Assembly: GCA_951804985.1 (NCBI GenBank)
Contig: OX638132.1
Coordinates: 39,099,056-39,163,055 of the forward strand
Length of the DNA stretch: 64,000 bases
Source of the DNA: Dryomyza anilis
Taxonomy: Eukaryota; Arthropoda; Insecta; Diptera; Dryomyzidae
Direction: 5' to 3'
A model generated the notes under the pieces. The model made no database searches and had not been told where the DNA came from. It worked only from the letters and a program-made list of their open reading frames with translations. A program made the position numbers and the translations under genes. Below, one piece after another: positions 61,317 to 64,000 of this stretch. Numbering within the stretch: the stretch's first letter is position 1; every line of letters starts with the position of its first letter.

Positions 61317-61750
61317 TTTAAGTAGTTTAATTAACGATCCACCACAAAAACCATAGATATTTTGGTCTTAAATATTTCAATAGTCATTTATGATTTATTA
61401 CAGTGGTACTTCAAATAACTGTTATATGGGGGTCCTTTTTGAAAAATTATAAAATTACGTTCATAAATCATCTTTAGCGACTAGCGTGACTCAGACTGCT
61501 CATTTTGTACTAATGAAGACATATGATTATCTCAATATTTTGAGAAAAAACATTTCAAAAATCTCCTCTGCTTTACGATTTAGAGCTGCATTACTTAAGG
61601 TGTCCTTAATAATATTAAATTTTATTAAGTTTTTCAATTTCTATGAAGAACTATACATGAAGAACTATTCTATGAAGAACTTTTTTTACATTTTTTTTTC
61701 GAAACATACTTATCCAAAATAAGAGAAAGGACAAAATAATCAAAAAATGT
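61317..61750. other. AT-rich stretch, no gene recognised
   Basis: Short direct repeats TATGAAGAACTAT/TATGAAGAACTTT around 61640-61685. Probably the interior of the Tc1-like TIR unit. Confidence 0.4.
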
Positions 61751-61783
61751 GTAGTGTTTCTATTTTTAAGGAGGGGTACTGTA

Positions 61784-62277
61784 CATTAACCATTTACATA
61801 CAAAGTATACAATAATAAATGAAAGTATACATATTTAAATCATTAATAAAATGCTATGTTCCACTGGGCGTAGTCGACTTCAACTCTACGTATTCAACCA
61901 CAATAGAAAATAGAAATTGTCGACCAATTCTTAAATTTACTTGATATTGTTATTTTTAATTAAAACACTCATTATTTACATCTATCTAATAAAAAAAAAC
62001 AACATAAACATTATTTTTTGAACAGTACCAGATATTTTTTAAACGATTTGTGGCAATTGTGAAAACATCTCATTCTTTCTACAATAAATTTAAATGCCCC
62101 GAAATAAGTTTCAGATAAAAGAAAATATTAGTCAAAATTTCTATTTTATATTAAATATTTTGTCTTAAATGCGAAACATTTAACAATTTCTACTGGGTTG
62201 ATTAGTACAAATCAGATCGTCCTACTCGCATGAAGTCGTAAGATTGACTGATAGTAATAGTAGTATCAGTAGTTTCA
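61784..62277. other. AT-rich stretch, no gene recognised
   Basis: No coding or repeat structure identified. Confidence 0.4.
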
Positions 62278-63328
62278 TAAGGCCTGCGTCGAATAAAATT
62301 GTCCGCTACAAAAATGAACAAATCTAGCAATCGAATTTTTATAGAATAAAATATTTTATTTTGCAAATTATTTTTAGATTTAAAAAAAAATATAAAAAAC
62401 CAGAAATTAATATTTGCTGCTGAAGACCACTTTCTTTTAAAGTCTTGAAGGTCTTTGGCCACTTTTTTTGTTGTCTTCATCTCCCTTTTTACTAAAGCCC
62501 AGTATCTCTCAATCGGCCTGAGTTCTGGACAGTTTGGTGGATTGGCTTCCACGTTTTGCTGTAGTAACATGAAGCGAGGTCAGGCCAAAAAATGTGGACA
62601 CTTCATGTTGGCGTAAAAATGGAAGCAATCTCTTTTGCAAGCATTCCTTCACATATATTTCACTATTAATTGTACCCGATGTCACGAATGAGCTGCTCAT
62701 TTTTCCACAACTGCAAATTGCCTGCCAAACAAGAAATTTCTTTGGGAATTTTGTCATTTTTTTTTATTTGAATTTTTCAGCGACATTTCCTCGATAATCG
62801 GCTGTATAAAATTCCTGCCCAGGTAGCTGAGAAAAGTCCGCTAAAACATAAGTTTCGTCGTCCATTACACAGCAATCGAATTTTTTTAAAAAATCTTGGT
62901 TCAGCTTTTTAGCTCCGCCTTCCGGATATGCTTGGATCTTTCATTAAAATATTCACAACCTTCTTCGACTTTTCACGATCATGTGGGCCTTTTTTTTTTA
63001 CCAGAACCTTTCTTTCGATCAATAATCAGGTCTTCCTTAAAGCGGTTGATAACGCGAAAAATGGTCTTAGGGTTAGCCCCTACCTCCTTGGCAATTTTTT
63101 TAAAAGACCAACTAGTTTGTTTTTGAAAAATTTTAATTATATTTTCTCGCACTTCCACTTTGTTTGCCATTTTCGCTTTAAATAAATTTTGTATTGACTA
63201 TAACTGACACAAATTATTTTCTGCCATTTAATTCAGAGCTACTATGATCAATTTTTTTTAATTTGAATCTTGCAATAGCACATTATGGGAAGATATTTAA
63301 CAGACAATTTTATTCGACACAGTCCTTA
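62278..63328 (-). mobile_element. Tc1-superfamily transposon, 1051 bp
   Basis: Terminal inverted repeats of about 26 bp: TAAGGCCTGCGTCGAATAAA then ATTGTCCG at the left, and inversely TAAGGACTGTGTCGAATAAA then ATTGTCTG at the right. Both tips start with TA, the Tc1/mariner target. A decayed transposase fills most of the interior. Confidence 0.9.
62400..63170 (-). pseudogene. Tc1-superfamily transposase
   Basis: N-terminus (63170-62979): MANKVEVRENIIKIFQKQTS and WSFKKIAKEVGANPKTIFRV form a helix-turn-helix that would bind the TIRs, followed by a basic GSGKKK stretch. After frame breaks, DCCVMDDETYV (first catalytic Asp, about 62860), then FPKKFLVWQAICSCGKMSSS and LLPFLRQHEVSTFF. A deletion around 62540-62570 removes the segment with the second catalytic Asp; the other side reads NPPNCPELRPIERYWALVKR (third catalytic residue is the Glu of PIERYW). 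About 250 residues remain of a usual 330-350. Inactive. Confidence 0.85.
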
Positions 63329-63720
63329 CGTCATTGATTTGTATATTTTCGCGGTTTTCTCCTCCGGTTTTTGTTTTTCCGATTTATAATAATTAGCTAT
63401 TAAATTATTATATTTAAAATATCTATTGTCCTTCATGCAAAATTCTAATATTTTCATAAATAGGTCTTTTGTCATACTAGTGTAATTCTCTATCATCGTC
63501 AATTTTTCTGTCAATCACTTTAGAGCAAAGTCAACTGGTATACTTGGGAATAGGGAAACCACTTCTATCATTTATTCTTTTTTTGAATTCTATTGGGTTA
63601 TTTATATTGTATATTGACTCCTTTGTCAAGTTCTTTAAAATTGTAATAATATATTTGCAAAGTCCGTATGATGGAGCATTTATTGAGGAATAAATTGGTC
63701 TGAGGGGCATAATTCGCATT
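63329..63720 (-). pseudogene. Penelope-like retroelement RT fragment
   Basis: Minus strand: MRIMPLRPIYSSINAPSYGL, CKYIITILKNLTKESIYNIN and FKKRINDRSGFPIPKYT, then after a deletion MIENYTSMTKDLFMKILEFC and MKDNRYFKYNNLIA. These blocks (RPIVSS.NAPSY.L.KYL and KDLFLxILEFCxKDNRYFKYN) are characteristic of Penelope-like RT. The catalytic DVxSLFTNIP segment between them is missing and the rest of the element is absent. No GIY-YIG endonuclease seen. Confidence 0.75.
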
Positions 63721-64000
63721 ATTTTTCATAGTCTGTCTTATTCATTGCATTTATAATAAATATTAATAAGTGATTTACGTAATTACTATTTCCACTGTTC
63801 TTTATTAATTATAACTGTGTTGGTAGTTTTTGTACTATAACATTAAAATATCAATTAATTTCAATCGATATTTCAATCGTTATTTTTAAATAACATAATT
63901 TAAAACCTTACAATAATGCGTCTACCTTTCATTCATATCATCAATTTATTCTGTTGCAATATCTCCAGAATAAAAATTCTATAGAAATATGATAATAAAT
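63721..64000. other. AT-rich stretch to the window edge
   Basis: Nothing recognised. Confidence 0.4.

Larger units (their letters stand above)
54704..61783. mobile_element. Tc1-like terminal repeats enclosing nested insertions
   Basis: Left tip TACAGTACCCCACAATAAAA then TAGAAACACC (54704-54733); right tip read inversely TACAGTACCCCTCCTTAAAA then ATAGAAACACTAC (61783-61751). Both begin with TA, as in Tc1/mariner elements. 7 kb lie between them, mostly a LOA/I-like LINE plus SINE, MITE and RTE pieces. No transposase of its own is recognised. Confidence 0.65.

Overview
This window is AT-rich repetitive DNA from an insect genome, probably a fly. The evidence is a dipteran-style mix of transposons (Ty3/gypsy elements with short target duplications, RTE, jockey-like and LOA/I-like LINEs, hAT and Tc1/mariner elements) plus spliced exons of a metazoan gene. 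I cannot name the species. There is no prokaryotic or viral gene organisation. Only one host gene is recognisable: two + strand exons (48805-49131 and 49882-50018) of an RNF19/Dorfin-type RBR E3 ubiquitin ligase. They carry the IBR, RING2 and first membrane segment. The next exon is not seen, so the last 14 kb appears to be one transposon-filled intron. Layout, left to right: 1-7775 is a decayed Ty3/gypsy element (+) split by a 5'-truncated RTE LINE (2744-6068), itself interrupted by a small intronless ORF, a SINE and an inverted-repeat element. 7778-10560 holds an inverted pair of a gypsy-tail-like sequence around AT-rich DNA with two tRNA-like relics. 11057-11561 is a deleted Tc1/mariner element. 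12547-15866 is a near full-length RTE LINE (-) with a 13-14 bp target duplication, inserted in an older repeat. 16868-26527 is a structurally complete Ty3/gypsy element (-) with two ~700 bp LTRs, PBS, PPT and TAGT target duplication but broken genes. 27313-29040 is a second copy of the older repeat, interrupted by a TIR element. 29561-32080 is a foldback structure: two inverted arrays of a 59-bp minisatellite inside AATTAC-rich arms, with a hAT-like left tip. 32124-38339 is a BED-finger hAT transposase element split by a foldback-family copy, a second TIR-like unit, a jockey-like LINE and a SINE. 39968-43145 holds more copies of the foldback family. 43937-46690 is a jockey/CR1-like LINE whose RT core is deleted, split by an 807-bp hAT MITE. 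48805-50018 is the host gene with an intronic inverted-repeat element. 50219-53311 is a TIR-like element split by a LINE, with a recent 281-bp tandem duplication. 54704-61783 is a Tc1-like TIR pair enclosing a ~4.7 kb LOA/I-like LINE (RT core deleted, RNase H kept), a 200-bp hAT MITE and an RTE fragment. 62278-63328 is a Tc1-superfamily transposon, followed by a Penelope-like RT fragment. The genes do not form a pathway; the organising principle is nested insertion. Exact or near-exact target duplications at seven junctions give a relative order of events. A five-copy tRNA-derived SINE family, one copy intact with an 11-bp target duplication, and a conserved hairpin at three loci are the clearest undescribed-looking elements. 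All identifications rest on reading motifs by eye.
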